Notes: generated by a model not told the origin, from the sequence alone. A stretch of 38,954 nt of DNA from Bacteroidales bacterium (GCA_015060975.1 SUXI01000015.1:1-38954), one strand, 5' to 3'; numbered from the stretch's first letter, positions 16,102 through 25,033 are shown. Made by a program: numbers and translations.

Positions 16102-17547
16102 TCATTGTTTTTGTAGTGATAAGGTGAATTTTAAACCACCTTCATCGCGGTTTGTGGCGGTGATTTCACCTCCATGAAATGCTACAGCATGTTTCACTAT
16201 GGCTAACCCCAAGCCGGTTCCTCCCATTTTTCGGGAGCGCCCCTTGTCAATTCGATAGAATCGTTCAAATATACGAGATAAATGAATGTCATCAATCCCA
16301 TAGCCATCGTCTTCAACGGAAATAATACACTTTGAATCATTATTGGTTATGAGGGAGATGTATATATTGCAACCACCCGAGTAAGAGATGGCATTGCTTA
16401 TGAGATTGCTGAAAATAGAGGCAATCAAGGATCTGTTGCCACATATTTTTATTGGAGTTGATAAGCGATTGTGAATGATGAAATTATCGTTGTTCGCTTT
16501 AGTGTCATCAATTACCTCGTTAATAATTTGAGTTATGTCGATTTCTTCTTTTGCGATGAGCAAACTTCCTTCTTCCATGCGAGTTATGAGCGATACGTCA
16601 TTTAAAAGATGTCGCAATCGTCCACAATTAGAATAGCATCGGTCAAGCAGTTCACGACGTTTTTCGTCATTTAGTTGAATGTCGGACGACAAGATAGTTT
16701 CAAGACACACTTGGATAGAGGCCACCGGTGTTTTTAATTCATGAGTAATGTTATTTGAAAGCTGTCGTTTGATGCGAATTTTTTCTTGTTCTTCGTGTAA
16801 CATTGCTTCATGTTCGTGATCACGTTCGGCTATGGTTTTTTGAAGGTTTGAATAGAGATTAACGATGCTTTGAGATATTTTTCCTAATTCGTCATTGGGA
16901 AATTCCTCTGATTCGGCTATTAAGTCTCCTTTCTCAGCTGTTTGTGCGAATTTGTTGAGTCGCACAATTGTTTTCCCTAATCTAAGGCTGGTGAAATAAG
17001 CGACAATGCTAAAAATAATACTAATGGCTATTATAGCCCATAGATAAGGCAAATCAGCCTCAAGTAATTCATGGAGTGAGTCAGAATAAGGAATGGCTGT
17101 TCTCACAATTACTCTATTGCCTTTTGTAGCTGAGTAAAAATATTTGTGACCATCACTGTCTGATTGACGACCTATGTTGTAGCCTTTGCCGTTATCTAAA
17201 GCGTGTTTTATTTCGGGACGGGAAATGTGATTATCAAGAGAGTCAATGTTTAATTTAGAATCAAATATCACCGCCCCATTGAGTGATATTATTGAAATTC
17301 TCAAAGAATCAAATGGCAACTTATGGTCGTTGATTAATGTTGCATAATCTTCGCCCGACTCCACCGCTTCAATCATGTATCGATTATAAATTTGGAGTTG
17401 AGCGTTAAGAAAGTCGGTTTTATATTGTTTCTCCCGATGATATTGAAACACAAGAATACTCGCTATTATTCCCCAAATAAAAAAGAGGACAATTAGGAAT
17501 AGCCGGTTATTATAGGATAGGAATTTATTCTTTAAACCCATAGCCAT
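16102..17547 (-). CDS. phoR: Sensor histidine kinase, PhoR-like
   Basis: 481 residues. Transmembrane segments at about 15-37 and 167-187 enclose a periplasmic sensor region of about 130 residues. A HAMP-like linker follows, then HisKA with the phospho-acceptor His269 (SNNITHELKTP), and HATPase_c with the N box (Asn385, NLISNAISYS), G1 DDGYGI (413-418) and G2 GGTGLGLA (442-449). It should phosphorylate the regulator encoded just upstream; the genes overlap by 23 bases if the first ATG is used (the ATG two codons later would give 17 bases). Assignment to phosphate sensing rests on gene context; other Bacteroidales kinases of this type (RprX) look similar. PhoR names are therefore tentative. Confidence 0.8.
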   Translation of the reverse strand: MAMGLKNKFLSYNNRLFLIVLFFIWGIIASILVFQYHREKQYKTDFLNAQLQIYNRYMIEAVESGEDYATLINDHKLPFDSLRISIISLNGAVIFDSKLNIDSLDNHISRPEIKHALDNGKGYNIGRQSDSDGHKYFYSATKGNRVIVRTAIPYSDSLHELLEADLPYLWAIIAISIIFSIVAYFTSLRLGKTIVRLNKFAQTAEKGDLIAESEEFPNDELGKISQSIVNLYSNLQKTIAERDHEHEAMLHEEQEKIRIKRQLSNNITHELKTPVASIQVCLETILSSDIQLNDEKRRELLDRCYSNCGRLRHLLNDVSLITRMEEGSLLIAKEEIDITQIINEVIDDTKANNDNFIIHNRLSTPIKICGNRSLIASIFSNLISNAISYSGGCNIYISLITNNDSKCIISVEDDGYGIDDIHLSRIFERFYRIDKGRSRKMGGTGLGLAIVKHAVAFHGGEITATNRDEGGLKFTLSLQKQ

Positions 17548-18211
17548 ATCCTGAACGAGTGATTATGTGCGATCCGTAAGGAGAAATTTTTTGTCGCAAT
17601 CGAGTGACATTAACATCAATAGTGCGGTCGAGCACAATCACTTCATCGTTCCACACTTTTGATAAAATCTCTTCTCGTGAACATATTTTATCTTTTTGCT
17701 TGATGAGGTAGGCCAATAATTCAAACTCTTTTTTTGTGAGTTTCACTTCTGACCCATCAACAATGCAACGCTTTAATTGATGGTCAACACTTAGTCCGTC
17801 GAGATTATAGGTGTTATTATTGGTGCGCTCTATGTTGCGAGAGCTACGTCGAAGCACACTTTTCACTCGGGCAAGAATATTTCTAATCGTATAGGGCTTC
17901 ATAATGTAGTCATCGGCCCCTATGTTCAGTCCCATAATCATATCATCTTCAGTGTCTTTAGCGGTGCAAAATATGATGGGAATATTGGCTGTTTTGTGAT
18001 TAGACTTTAATATTTTAGCCATTTTTATGCCACTTATTTCACCCATCATAATGTCGAGTAGTATCAATGAATATTGTGAGAGATCTAATTCTAATGCTTG
18101 CTCGGCACTATATGCCACATCTACGTCATATCCTTCATTTTCAAGATTTAACTTTAATACATCGCATAATGTTTCTTCGTCATCGACAACTAATATACGT
18201 GAGGAGTCCAT
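17525..18211 (-). CDS. phoB: OmpR/PhoB-family response regulator
   Basis: 228 residues. The receiver domain has the acidic pocket Asp10/Asp11, phospho-acceptor Asp53 (LILLDIMM), Thr83 and Lys105. The C-terminal winged helix (about 130-226) carries LTKKEFELLAYL, the Trp-Asn-Asp loop and DRTIDVNVTRLRQKI. It is a DNA-binding transcription regulator paired with the overlapping kinase gene. Placed between two phosphate porins and beside a Na/Pi transporter and pst, it probably controls the phosphate regulon; a candidate operator is described at 18336 and 20229. It is divergent from the Na/Pi transporter gene. Confidence 0.82.
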   Translation of the reverse strand: MDSSRILVVDDEETLCDVLKLNLENEGYDVDVAYSAEQALELDLSQYSLILLDIMMGEISGIKMAKILKSNHKTANIPIIFCTAKDTEDDMIMGLNIGADDYIMKPYTIRNILARVKSVLRRSSRNIERTNNNTYNLDGLSVDHQLKRCIVDGSEVKLTKKEFELLAYLIKQKDKICSREEILSKVWNDEVIVLDRTIDVNVTRLRQKISPYGSHIITRSGYGYGFKE

Positions 18212-18236
18212 AGTTATATATTACATTATTTCGCCA

Positions 18237-18244
18237 CAAAATTA
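18237..18244 (-). promoter_or_regulatory. -7 box TAATTTTG of the phoB-phoR pair
   Basis: Minus strand, about 26 nt before the ATG. Upstream is TTTTCGAAATTTTTGAATTA, which resembles the proposed Pho repeats but lacks their 11-bp period, so autoregulation is uncertain. Confidence 0.55.
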
Positions 18245-18335
18245 ATGAAAAATCTAATTCAAAAATTTCGAAAAGATAGATTTAATAAAAATGTAATATT
18301 TTGAGTTAATGCATCTTTAATCAAAGCCTAATTTT

Positions 18336-18372
18336 TTTGAAATATTTATGAAACAATTTTGCAATTTCTTTG
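18336..18372 (+). promoter_or_regulatory. Candidate Pho box plus -7 element of the Na/Pi transporter gene
   Basis: TTTGAAAT (18336-18343) and TATGAAAC (18347-18354) repeat with an 11-bp period, followed after exactly 10 nt by TTTCTTTG (18365-18372), a weak -7 box. The same layout precedes porin 2 at 20229. No -33 element is evident, as expected where an activator replaces it. Confidence 0.6.
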
Positions 18373-18399
18373 CACCAACAAACAAATTAATAGAAAATT

Positions 18400-20136
18400 A
18401 TGTCGATATTACAATTATTTACTTTGTTGGGAGCATTAGGAATGTTCCTATTTGGAATGAACATGATGAGTTCGGGTTTGCAGAAAGTTGCAGGAGACAG
18501 ATTGAGAAAATTCTTGTCGGCAATGACCTCAAATCCGTTTAAAGGTGTTTTGACAGGATTGGGTATAACATCAGTTATACAATCATCATCGGCAACAACT
18601 GTTATGGTTGTCAGCTTTGTAAATGCGGGCTTGCTCACATTGACACAATCAATAGGTGTGATTATGGGAGCAAATATTGGCACAACCGTAACTGCGTGGT
18701 TGGTATCGTGGTTGGGTTTCAAGGCTGATATTTCTATTCTCGCAGTGCCATTAATGCTTTTTGGCTTTCTTTTTTCAAATTCAAAAAAAGATAAACGTAA
18801 AAATATAGGCGAACTAATAGTCGGATTCAGCCTTCTATTTTTGGGATTGTCATTTATGAAAGAGTCGGTTCCCGATCTTCGCCAAACCCCCGAAGTATTG
18901 GAGTTTGTTACATCATGGGCATCTCATGGATTTGGCTCAATATTGTTGTTTTTAGCTTTTGGTACAATATTGACACTTGTCCTTCAATCGTCATCGGCAA
19001 CAATGGCAATTACTCTAATTATGCTTAGTATGGGTTGGATTCCGTTCAATATGGCTTGCGCAATGGTGTTAGGCGAAAATATAGGAACAACTATTACCGC
19101 CAATATTGCGGCGACGGTGGGGAATACCTCTGCAAAAAGGACCGCATTGTCACACACAATATTCAATGTGTTTGGTGTCGTTTGGGCATTGGTATTGTTC
19201 ACTCCATTTCTTGCGCTTGTAGGAAAAATCACTGAAGTGGTTTTTGGCTTGCCTAATCCGGCTGAAGAAGGGTTTGTTGTAAACGATAATTTATCATCTA
19301 CAAGTACCGCGGCATTATATGGCCTTTCAATGTTGCACACATTGTTTAATGTAATTAATACATTGTTAATGGTGTGGTTTACAAAGTGGATTGCAAAGAC
19401 TGTGAGTTTGATTATTCGTGCTCCAGAAACACAAGAGAAAGAGAGATTCAAACTTAAGTATATTTCGGCAGGACCTCTTGCCACTCCCGAGCTTTGTGTA
19501 GAGCAGGCTTTTGATGAAATTATTCATTTTGCACAAATATCTAAGAATGGAGCACAATACGCCAAAGATGCAATAAATGAACCCGATTCCGACAAATTTG
19601 AAGAGTTGAGAGGAAAGCTTGTGAAATATGAGGAAATTTCCGATCGCATAGAATATGAGATAGCAACATTCCTTAATGGCGTATCTACCGAAGAAATTAG
19701 TGAAAAAACATCGATAAAGGTAAAGTCGATGTATAAAATTATCGGAGAGTTAGAGTCCTTAGGAGATTCGGGCGAGACAATAAGTCGCATATTGACGAGA
19801 AAAAATATACACAAAAAGACTTTTGACGCTGCGGCTATCAAGAATCTTAATGTTATGGCCGATGCTGTTGCCAAGGCTTACGATGTGATGATTTATAATC
19901 TCACGATTGCCCATAAAGGGGAGCTGAAAGATATTGCAAATGCTTATAATGCAGAGACTAATTTGAATACCTTGCGTGATAATTTTAGAGATGCAGTGAT
20001 TGAAGGAATTGATAATAGTGGCAAAAATTATCAAACAAGTGTATATTACATGGACATCATGAATGAATATGAACGTATGGGTGACTTTATGATAAACATT
20101 TCGCAAAATCTGGAGCGAGGATTTATAAATAAATAA
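18400..20136 (+). CDS. Na/Pi cotransporter with C-terminal PhoU-like domain
   Basis: 578 residues. The N-terminal about 345 residues are the membrane part with the two inverted family repeats: VIQSSSATT (59-67) with GANIGTT (90-96), and VLQSSSATM (194-202) with GENIGTT (225-231). The C-terminal part (about 360-570) is a helical PhoU-like domain with ELRGKLVKYEEISDRIEYEI and NEYERMGDFMINISQ. It should import phosphate with sodium, while the PhoU-like domain may regulate it or signal. The pst genes in this window have no separate phoU, so this domain could supply that role; that is inference. It has its own promoter with a candidate Pho box and a strong terminator, so it is a single-gene unit. 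Confidence 0.88.
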   Translation: MSILQLFTLLGALGMFLFGMNMMSSGLQKVAGDRLRKFLSAMTSNPFKGVLTGLGITSVIQSSSATTVMVVSFVNAGLLTLTQSIGVIMGANIGTTVTAWLVSWLGFKADISILAVPLMLFGFLFSNSKKDKRKNIGELIVGFSLLFLGLSFMKESVPDLRQTPEVLEFVTSWASHGFGSILLFLAFGTILTLVLQSSSATMAITLIMLSMGWIPFNMACAMVLGENIGTTITANIAATVGNTSAKRTALSHTIFNVFGVVWALVLFTPFLALVGKITEVVFGLPNPAEEGFVVNDNLSSTSTAALYGLSMLHTLFNVINTLLMVWFTKWIAKTVSLIIRAPETQEKERFKLKYISAGPLATPELCVEQAFDEIIHFAQISKNGAQYAKDAINEPDSDKFEELRGKLVKYEEISDRIEYEIATFLNGVSTEEISEKTSIKVKSMYKIIGELESLGDSGETISRILTRKNIHKKTFDAAAIKNLNVMADAVAKAYDVMIYNLTIAHKGELKDIANAYNAETNLNTLRDNFRDAVIEGIDNSGKNYQTSVYYMDIMNEYERMGDFMINISQNLERGFINK

Positions 20137-20158
20137 TACATATATCTATAAAAACATG

Positions 20159-20203
20159 TCGTGTCATTCTTCATTAGCATGGAGAATGACACGATACTTT
20201 TAT
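20159..20203 (+). terminator. Rho-independent terminator of the Na/Pi transporter gene
   Basis: A 12-bp stem (TCGTGTCATTCT with AGAATGACACGA) is followed by TACTTTTATAT. Confidence 0.8.
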
Positions 20204-20228
20204 ATATCCTTAATTAACATATAATTCA

Positions 20229-20265
20229 TTTGAAATATTTTTGAAATCTATTAAAGATACCTTTG
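20229..20265 (+). promoter_or_regulatory. Candidate Pho box plus -7 element of the porin-pst operon
   Basis: TTTGAAAT occurs twice (20229-20236 and 20240-20247) with an 11-bp period. Exactly 10 nt later comes TACCTTTG (20258-20265). The layout matches the Na/Pi transporter promoter and parallels the E. coli Pho box, which also has 11-bp direct repeats replacing the -35 and about 10 bp from the -10. Confidence 0.65.
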
Positions 20266-20297
20266 CAATGTCAAAATTATAAACTAAAATTAATAAA

Positions 20298-21278
20298 ATG
20301 AAAAGAAAAATTTTAATTGTAAGTGTAATTGCTTGTTTTGCTTTCGGAGCAGTTGCGCAAGAATCGGTAAAAGAAGAGCCTAAAGGAAAAGCGATCATTC
20401 AAGTATTTGCCAATGCTCATACCGGATTCGGAGCGGATAACGACAACCGCGGTTTTGAACTCGACCGCAGTTATCTCGGTTATCAATATTCATTAGGCAA
20501 TGGATTGCAAGTGAAAGCCGTAATGGATATTGGCAAGTCAAGCAGTGTGAGTGATTATCAGCGCATTGCTTATATAAAGAATGCGCAAGTGACATGGAAA
20601 CCCGGTCGTTGGATACTCGATGGCGGTCTCATCTCCACCACTCAATTCAAGGTGCAGGAGAAACATTGGGGCTATCGCTATATAATGAAATCGTTTCAAG
20701 ACGAGTATAAATTTGGTAGCAGTGCCGACCTCGGTATCTCGGCTGCATATAAGTTTAACGATGTGGTAAGTGCCGATGCCATTATCGTTAATGGTGAAGG
20801 TTACAAGAAAGTGCAAGTGAAAGATGGATTGCAATATGGATTGGGAGCCACTGTCACACCGGTTAAGGGGTTGACCTTGCGTGTGTATGGCTCGCTCAAC
20901 GAGTCGACACAAAAGGGCGCGAAAGATGCCTATAACTGGGCTGCCTTTGCCGGTTATCAAAACGACCGATTCTCGCTCGGAGCCGAATATAATATTTATC
21001 AAAACACAGGGTTTGTTGACGATGCTGACCAATATGGTTTGTCGGTCTACGGCACAGCCCACTTGAGCAAAGTGGTAGATGTGTTTGCACGATATGATTA
21101 TCTCACCTCAAAAGATGATTGGAATATAGGCAAAGATGAGTCGGCGGCAATGTTGGGCGCACAGTTCAAAGTGTGCAAATACGTGAAAATCGCTCCTAAC
21201 TTCCGCATGAATATCCCCTCGGCCGATGGCGCCGATAACGGCTACTCAGCCTACGTGAGTTGTTATTTTGGAATTTAA
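20298..21278 (+). CDS. Outer-membrane porin, phosphate-island copy 2
   Basis: 326 residues; signal peptide of about 20 residues ending GAVAQ. It is a beta-barrel with the same strand pattern as the 15102-16094 paralogue and nearly identical in the C-terminal two thirds. It is first gene of the likely operon porin-pstS-pstC-pstA-pstB (25 bases to pstS, no terminator between), which makes a role in outer-membrane phosphate entry likely. The promoter carries the candidate Pho box. Solute specificity is not proven by the sequence. Confidence 0.8.
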   Translation: MKRKILIVSVIACFAFGAVAQESVKEEPKGKAIIQVFANAHTGFGADNDNRGFELDRSYLGYQYSLGNGLQVKAVMDIGKSSSVSDYQRIAYIKNAQVTWKPGRWILDGGLISTTQFKVQEKHWGYRYIMKSFQDEYKFGSSADLGISAAYKFNDVVSADAIIVNGEGYKKVQVKDGLQYGLGATVTPVKGLTLRVYGSLNESTQKGAKDAYNWAAFAGYQNDRFSLGAEYNIYQNTGFVDDADQYGLSVYGTAHLSKVVDVFARYDYLTSKDDWNIGKDESAAMLGAQFKVCKYVKIAPNFRMNIPSADGADNGYSAYVSCYFGI

Positions 21279-21303
21279 AACATAGGTTATTATAATCAGA
21301 ATT

Positions 21304-22380
21304 ATGAAAAAGAATTTTATGTGTGCTCTATTGAGCATTGCCACAATGGTGGCTACCTCTTGTGGCGGTAATAATGCCCAAACATCAGAGGGCGAATCAA
21401 AACGTGAATCAATCGAACTATCAGGAGCAGGAGCAACATTCCCTCTTCCATTTTATAACGCAGTTTTTGAAGAGTTTCACACCGTGAACAATGATGTGGT
21501 GGCATATGGTGGAATAGGTAGTGGCGGAGGTATTCGCAACTTAAAAGATGGCATTGTTGATTTTGCCGGCAGTGATGCGTTTTTGTCGGATAAAGAGATG
21601 AGTGAAATGAAACCTGTGGTGCATATCCCCACATGTATGGGTGCGGTTGTGTTGGCTTATAACCTCCCCGGAGTGAACGAACTTAATCTATCGGGAGATG
21701 TTGTTGCCGATATTTTTGCCGGAAAGATAACAAAGTGGGACGATGCACGCATTAAAGAACTTAACCCACAAGCACAGCTTCCATCGCAATCAATAATTCC
21801 GGTATATCGTTCCGATGGTAGTGGTACTACATTTGTGTTTACCGATTATCTCTCAAAGGTGAGCAAGGAATGGTCGGAAAAATATGGAGTAGGCAAGTCG
21901 GTGAATTTCCCTGCCGGACAAGCTGCAAAGGGTAATCCCGGAGTGGCAGGTGTGATAGCCCAAACGGCAAACTCGATAGGGTATGTAGGTTCGGAATATG
22001 CTTTTGCCCAAAAAATACCATATGCAACGTTGAAAAACCAATGTGGAGAATTGGTGAAACCTACAGCCCAATCAATCTCGGCAGCGGCGAATGGCGAGAT
22101 GCCTTCGGATACTCGCACAATGATAACCAACTCATCGGCCAAAGGAGCCTATCCTATTAGCTGTTTCACATGGATTGTAGTTTATAAAGAGCAAAACTAT
22201 TCAAATCGAACAAAAGAACAAGCCTTGGCTACACTTGATTTAATTGAATTTATATTGAGTGAAAAAACACAAGGAAAAACTACAAAAGTTCATTATGCGC
22301 CCCTTCCTGCAAAGGCGATTGAGTTAAGTCGTGAAAATCTCAAGGCTATAACATTCAACGGCGAAGCGTTAAAGAAATAA
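21304..22380 (+). CDS. pstS: Phosphate ABC transporter substrate-binding lipoprotein PstS
   Basis: 358 residues. A lipoprotein signal ends VATSC with the lipidated Cys at 20; the following GGNNAQ lacks the acidic export signal, so a periplasm-facing location is likely. Phosphate-binding signatures are SGAGATFPLPFY, YGGIGSGGGIRNL, DFAGSDAF and PVYRSDGSGTTFVFTDYL, all intact. It binds inorganic phosphate and hands it to PstCA. It is second gene of the porin-pst operon. Confidence 0.93.
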   Translation: MKKNFMCALLSIATMVATSCGGNNAQTSEGESKRESIELSGAGATFPLPFYNAVFEEFHTVNNDVVAYGGIGSGGGIRNLKDGIVDFAGSDAFLSDKEMSEMKPVVHIPTCMGAVVLAYNLPGVNELNLSGDVVADIFAGKITKWDDARIKELNPQAQLPSQSIIPVYRSDGSGTTFVFTDYLSKVSKEWSEKYGVGKSVNFPAGQAAKGNPGVAGVIAQTANSIGYVGSEYAFAQKIPYATLKNQCGELVKPTAQSISAAANGEMPSDTRTMITNSSAKGAYPISCFTWIVVYKEQNYSNRTKEQALATLDLIEFILSEKTQGKTTKVHYAPLPAKAIELSRENLKAITFNGEALKK

Positions 22381-22383
22381 TAG

Positions 22384-23241
22384 ATGAACGATAAGATTTT
22401 TCGAACAATATTATACCTTGCGGCATGTCTTATGCCGGTTGTGTGCGGGGGCATTGTATATGCCCTCGTCACCGACGCTTTTGAGGCTTTTAACCATTTT
22501 GGATTTCTCAACTTTTTGACATCATCGGAATGGAGCTATACCGATGGAGCAGAGCGTTATGGAGCATTGCCATTTATTACCGGCACATTGCTCACTACTT
22601 TATTGGCATTGGTGTTTTGCATTCCGTTTTCATTGCCGGTAGCGCTGTTTGTGGGCGAATATTTTAAAGGGACTCGAATTGCCGAGGTGTTGTCAACCAT
22701 TACAAGTTTGCTTGCTGGTATTCCTTCTATAATATATGGATTGTGGGGATTTTATACCTTGCGACCTATTATCATGTCGCTCAATATATCTCCACAAGGT
22801 TCAGGGATATTGACCGCATCGTTGGTGTTGGCGATAATGATAGTGCCTTATGCGGCATCGCTTAGTGCCGAATTTGTGAAGATGGTTCCCGATGACCTCA
22901 AGGAGGGGGCTTATAGCCTTGGAGCAACGCGTGCTGAAATGGTGCGAAAGGTGATTTTCCCTGTCGCAGGGTCGGGAATATTCTCTTCATATATTCTGGC
23001 TATAGGAAGGGCTCTTGGTGAAACTATGACGGTGACAATGCTTATAGGAAACACTAATCAGATGCCGGGTTCAATTACCGAAACGGGAAATTCGATGGCA
23101 AGCATTATTGCAAACCAGTTTGGAGAGGCTGATGGATTGCGGTTATCATCGCTCATTGCAATCGGATTAGTGTTATTTCTTATTACCGCCATAATTAATC
23201 TAATAGGTAAATATCTCATAAAGCGTGCGCGCATCGCATAA
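22384..23241 (+). CDS. pstC: Phosphate ABC transporter permease PstC
   Basis: 285 residues with about six membrane segments. The cytoplasmic coupling loop near residues 170-200 reads LKEGAYSLGATRAEMVRKVIFP, followed by ALGETMTVTMLIGN, both typical of PstC. It lies three bases after the pstS stop and 12 bases before pstA. It forms the membrane channel with PstA. Confidence 0.9.
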   Translation: MNDKIFRTILYLAACLMPVVCGGIVYALVTDAFEAFNHFGFLNFLTSSEWSYTDGAERYGALPFITGTLLTTLLALVFCIPFSLPVALFVGEYFKGTRIAEVLSTITSLLAGIPSIIYGLWGFYTLRPIIMSLNISPQGSGILTASLVLAIMIVPYAASLSAEFVKMVPDDLKEGAYSLGATRAEMVRKVIFPVAGSGIFSSYILAIGRALGETMTVTMLIGNTNQMPGSITETGNSMASIIANQFGEADGLRLSSLIAIGLVLFLITAIINLIGKYLIKRARIA

Positions 23242-23253
23242 ACCGTTATTGAT

Positions 23254-24120
23254 ATGCAGAAAAAGAAATTATCTCAAAGATTATTTATTGATCGCCTCAT
23301 GAAAGGTGTGGTGTGTGTGCTTGCAGCGTTGACAGCGGTGCCTCTCATTGCTATTATTGGCGAAGTGTTGTTGAAGGGTTACGATCAGTTGAGTTGGTCG
23401 TTTTTTACAGAGCCTACTCCCACCGCCTACAAAGCGATGATGGCAACGGCTGCCGGTGAACCTATTCCCGGAGGTATTGCCAATGGAATTGTGGGAACGG
23501 TAATAATGCTTGGTATGGCAGTTGTGATTGCTGTGCCTATCGGGATTCTGTGTGGAGTGTATCTTGCCGAACATGGCAAAAGTCGTTTTGCCAAGACTGT
23601 GAGTTATCTTACCGATTTATTACAAGGTACACCTTCGGTGATTATAGGTATTATCACTTATATATGGGTTGTTGTGCCCATGAAGGGATACTCGGCTATA
23701 GCAGGCAGTGTAGCACTATTTATTATGATGCTGCCATTGATTGTTCGTTCCACTGAAGAAACAATGAAAATACTCCCGGCATCGCTCAAGGAAGCGGGGT
23801 TGGCATTAGGCGGAAATAATGCAAGAGTAATATTAAAAGTGCAGCTCCCGGCTGCTTTTGGAGGCATTTTTACCGGAGTGTTGCTTGCGGTATCGCGTGT
23901 TATAGGAGAGACTGCTCCTTTGATGTTTACGGCATTAGGCTGTACGATGATAAGATTTAGCATCGATAAGCCTATCTCGGCTGTGCCATTATTGATATGG
24001 GAGTTTTTTAATGACCCCAATCTCCAAAGCCTAATTTGGGGAGCATCGTTATTCCTCTTGTTATTCGTATTGTTTTTAAATTTAACAGCTAAAAAGATTG
24101 CAAATAAATGGAACTCATAA
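23254..24120 (+). CDS. pstA: Phosphate ABC transporter permease PstA
   Basis: 288 residues with about six membrane segments. The characteristic stretches are LTDLLQGTPSVIIGI near the middle, LPASLKEAGLALGGNNARVILKV (coupling loop) and SRVIGETAPLMFTALG. It pairs with PstC. Its last codons overlap the pstB start by 13 bases, so translation is probably coupled. Confidence 0.9.
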   Translation: MQKKKLSQRLFIDRLMKGVVCVLAALTAVPLIAIIGEVLLKGYDQLSWSFFTEPTPTAYKAMMATAAGEPIPGGIANGIVGTVIMLGMAVVIAVPIGILCGVYLAEHGKSRFAKTVSYLTDLLQGTPSVIIGIITYIWVVVPMKGYSAIAGSVALFIMMLPLIVRSTEETMKILPASLKEAGLALGGNNARVILKVQLPAAFGGIFTGVLLAVSRVIGETAPLMFTALGCTMIRFSIDKPISAVPLLIWEFFNDPNLQSLIWGASLFLLLFVLFLNLTAKKIANKWNS

Positions 24121-24875
24121 ACCCTATTTTGGAATTTAAAAAAGTGTGCGTGTCATATACCAAGCAGACAATGGCGGTGAAATACGTATCGGCACAAATT
24201 GAACAAAACTCAATAACGGCTATAATGGGTCCGTCGGGTTGTGGCAAAAGCACATTGCTGCGAGCGGTAAACTTGATGCATAACCTATATCCTAATATTC
24301 ATGTTGATGGAGAAATATTACTAAACGGAGCGGATATATTGACAATGGAGCCTATTGATGTGCGAAGAAAAGTGGGAATGGTATTTCAGCGTCCTACTCC
24401 ATTCCCCACAATGAGCATTTATGACAATGTATTGGCGGGATTTACTCTCAATGGTATTCGTTTGTCTAAAAACGAGCGTGAAGAAACTGTAGAGAGTTGT
24501 TTGAGAAGCGTATCGTTGTGGGACGAGGTGAAAGATGTGCTAAACAAAAAAGGTACATTCCTTTCGGGAGGACAGCAACAGCGATTGTGTATAGCACGAG
24601 CATTGGCATTAAAACCTGATGTGTTGTTGATGGACGAACCCACATCGGCCCTCGACCCAATAGCAACAAAGCATATCGAAGAATTGTTATTGCAACTCAA
24701 AAACGATGTAACGATACTTATTGTTACTCACAATATGGGGCAAGCCATGCGCATATCTTCACGCTCAATGTTTATGTATCTTGGTGAGTTGATAGAATAT
24801 GATGATACGCAAAAGATGTTTTCAGTCCCTTCAGATGAACGTACCAAAGCCTATCTAACGGGCAAAATGGGATAA
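24108..24875 (+). CDS. pstB: Phosphate ABC transporter ATPase PstB
   Basis: 255 residues, typical length. Walker A GPSGCGKST is at 41-49, the Q-loop MVFQRPTPFP near 91-100, signature LSGGQQQ at 152-158, and Walker B MDEPTSALD at 175-183, followed by the VTHNMGQA H-loop. It powers phosphate import by PstCA. It is last gene of the operon; a terminator follows and no phoU is present downstream. Confidence 0.93.
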   Translation: MELINPILEFKKVCVSYTKQTMAVKYVSAQIEQNSITAIMGPSGCGKSTLLRAVNLMHNLYPNIHVDGEILLNGADILTMEPIDVRRKVGMVFQRPTPFPTMSIYDNVLAGFTLNGIRLSKNEREETVESCLRSVSLWDEVKDVLNKKGTFLSGGQQQRLCIARALALKPDVLLMDEPTSALDPIATKHIEELLLQLKNDVTILIVTHNMGQAMRISSRSMFMYLGELIEYDDTQKMFSVPSDERTKAYLTGKMG

Positions 24876-24896
24876 AACAATATTTTATTAATCTCG

Positions 24897-24930
24897 AGCC
24901 TCAAAGTTGTGATAACTAAGAGGCTTTTTT
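24897..24930 (+). terminator. Rho-independent terminator of the pst operon
   Basis: AGCCTC pairs with GAGGCT around a loop of about 17 nt and is followed by a T-tract. Confidence 0.7.
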
Positions 24931-24949
24931 ATTGCAAAAACTATTCAAA

Positions 24950-25004
24950 CCGAAAAATTAGTGGGTAATTTAGTGGTTGTAGCCGAAAAATTAGTGGGTA
25001 ATTT
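24950..25004. repeat. Pair of 22-bp direct repeats upstream of the AAA/DUF4143 gene
   Basis: CCGAAAAATTAGTGGGTAAT plus TT occurs at 24950-24971 and 24983-25004, with a 33-bp period (about three helical turns). It ends 22 bases before the -7 box of the next gene, so it could be an operator; alternatively a simple duplication. Confidence 0.7.
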
Positions 25005-25025
25005 GGCGGTTTGGAAAAAGTTTTT

Positions 25026-25033
25026 TATTTTTG
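25026..25033 (+). promoter_or_regulatory. -7 box TATTTTTG of the AAA/DUF4143 gene
   Basis: It lies 16 nt before the ATG at 25050. It also shows that an in-frame TTG at 25011 cannot be the start, since it is upstream of the promoter. Confidence 0.6.
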
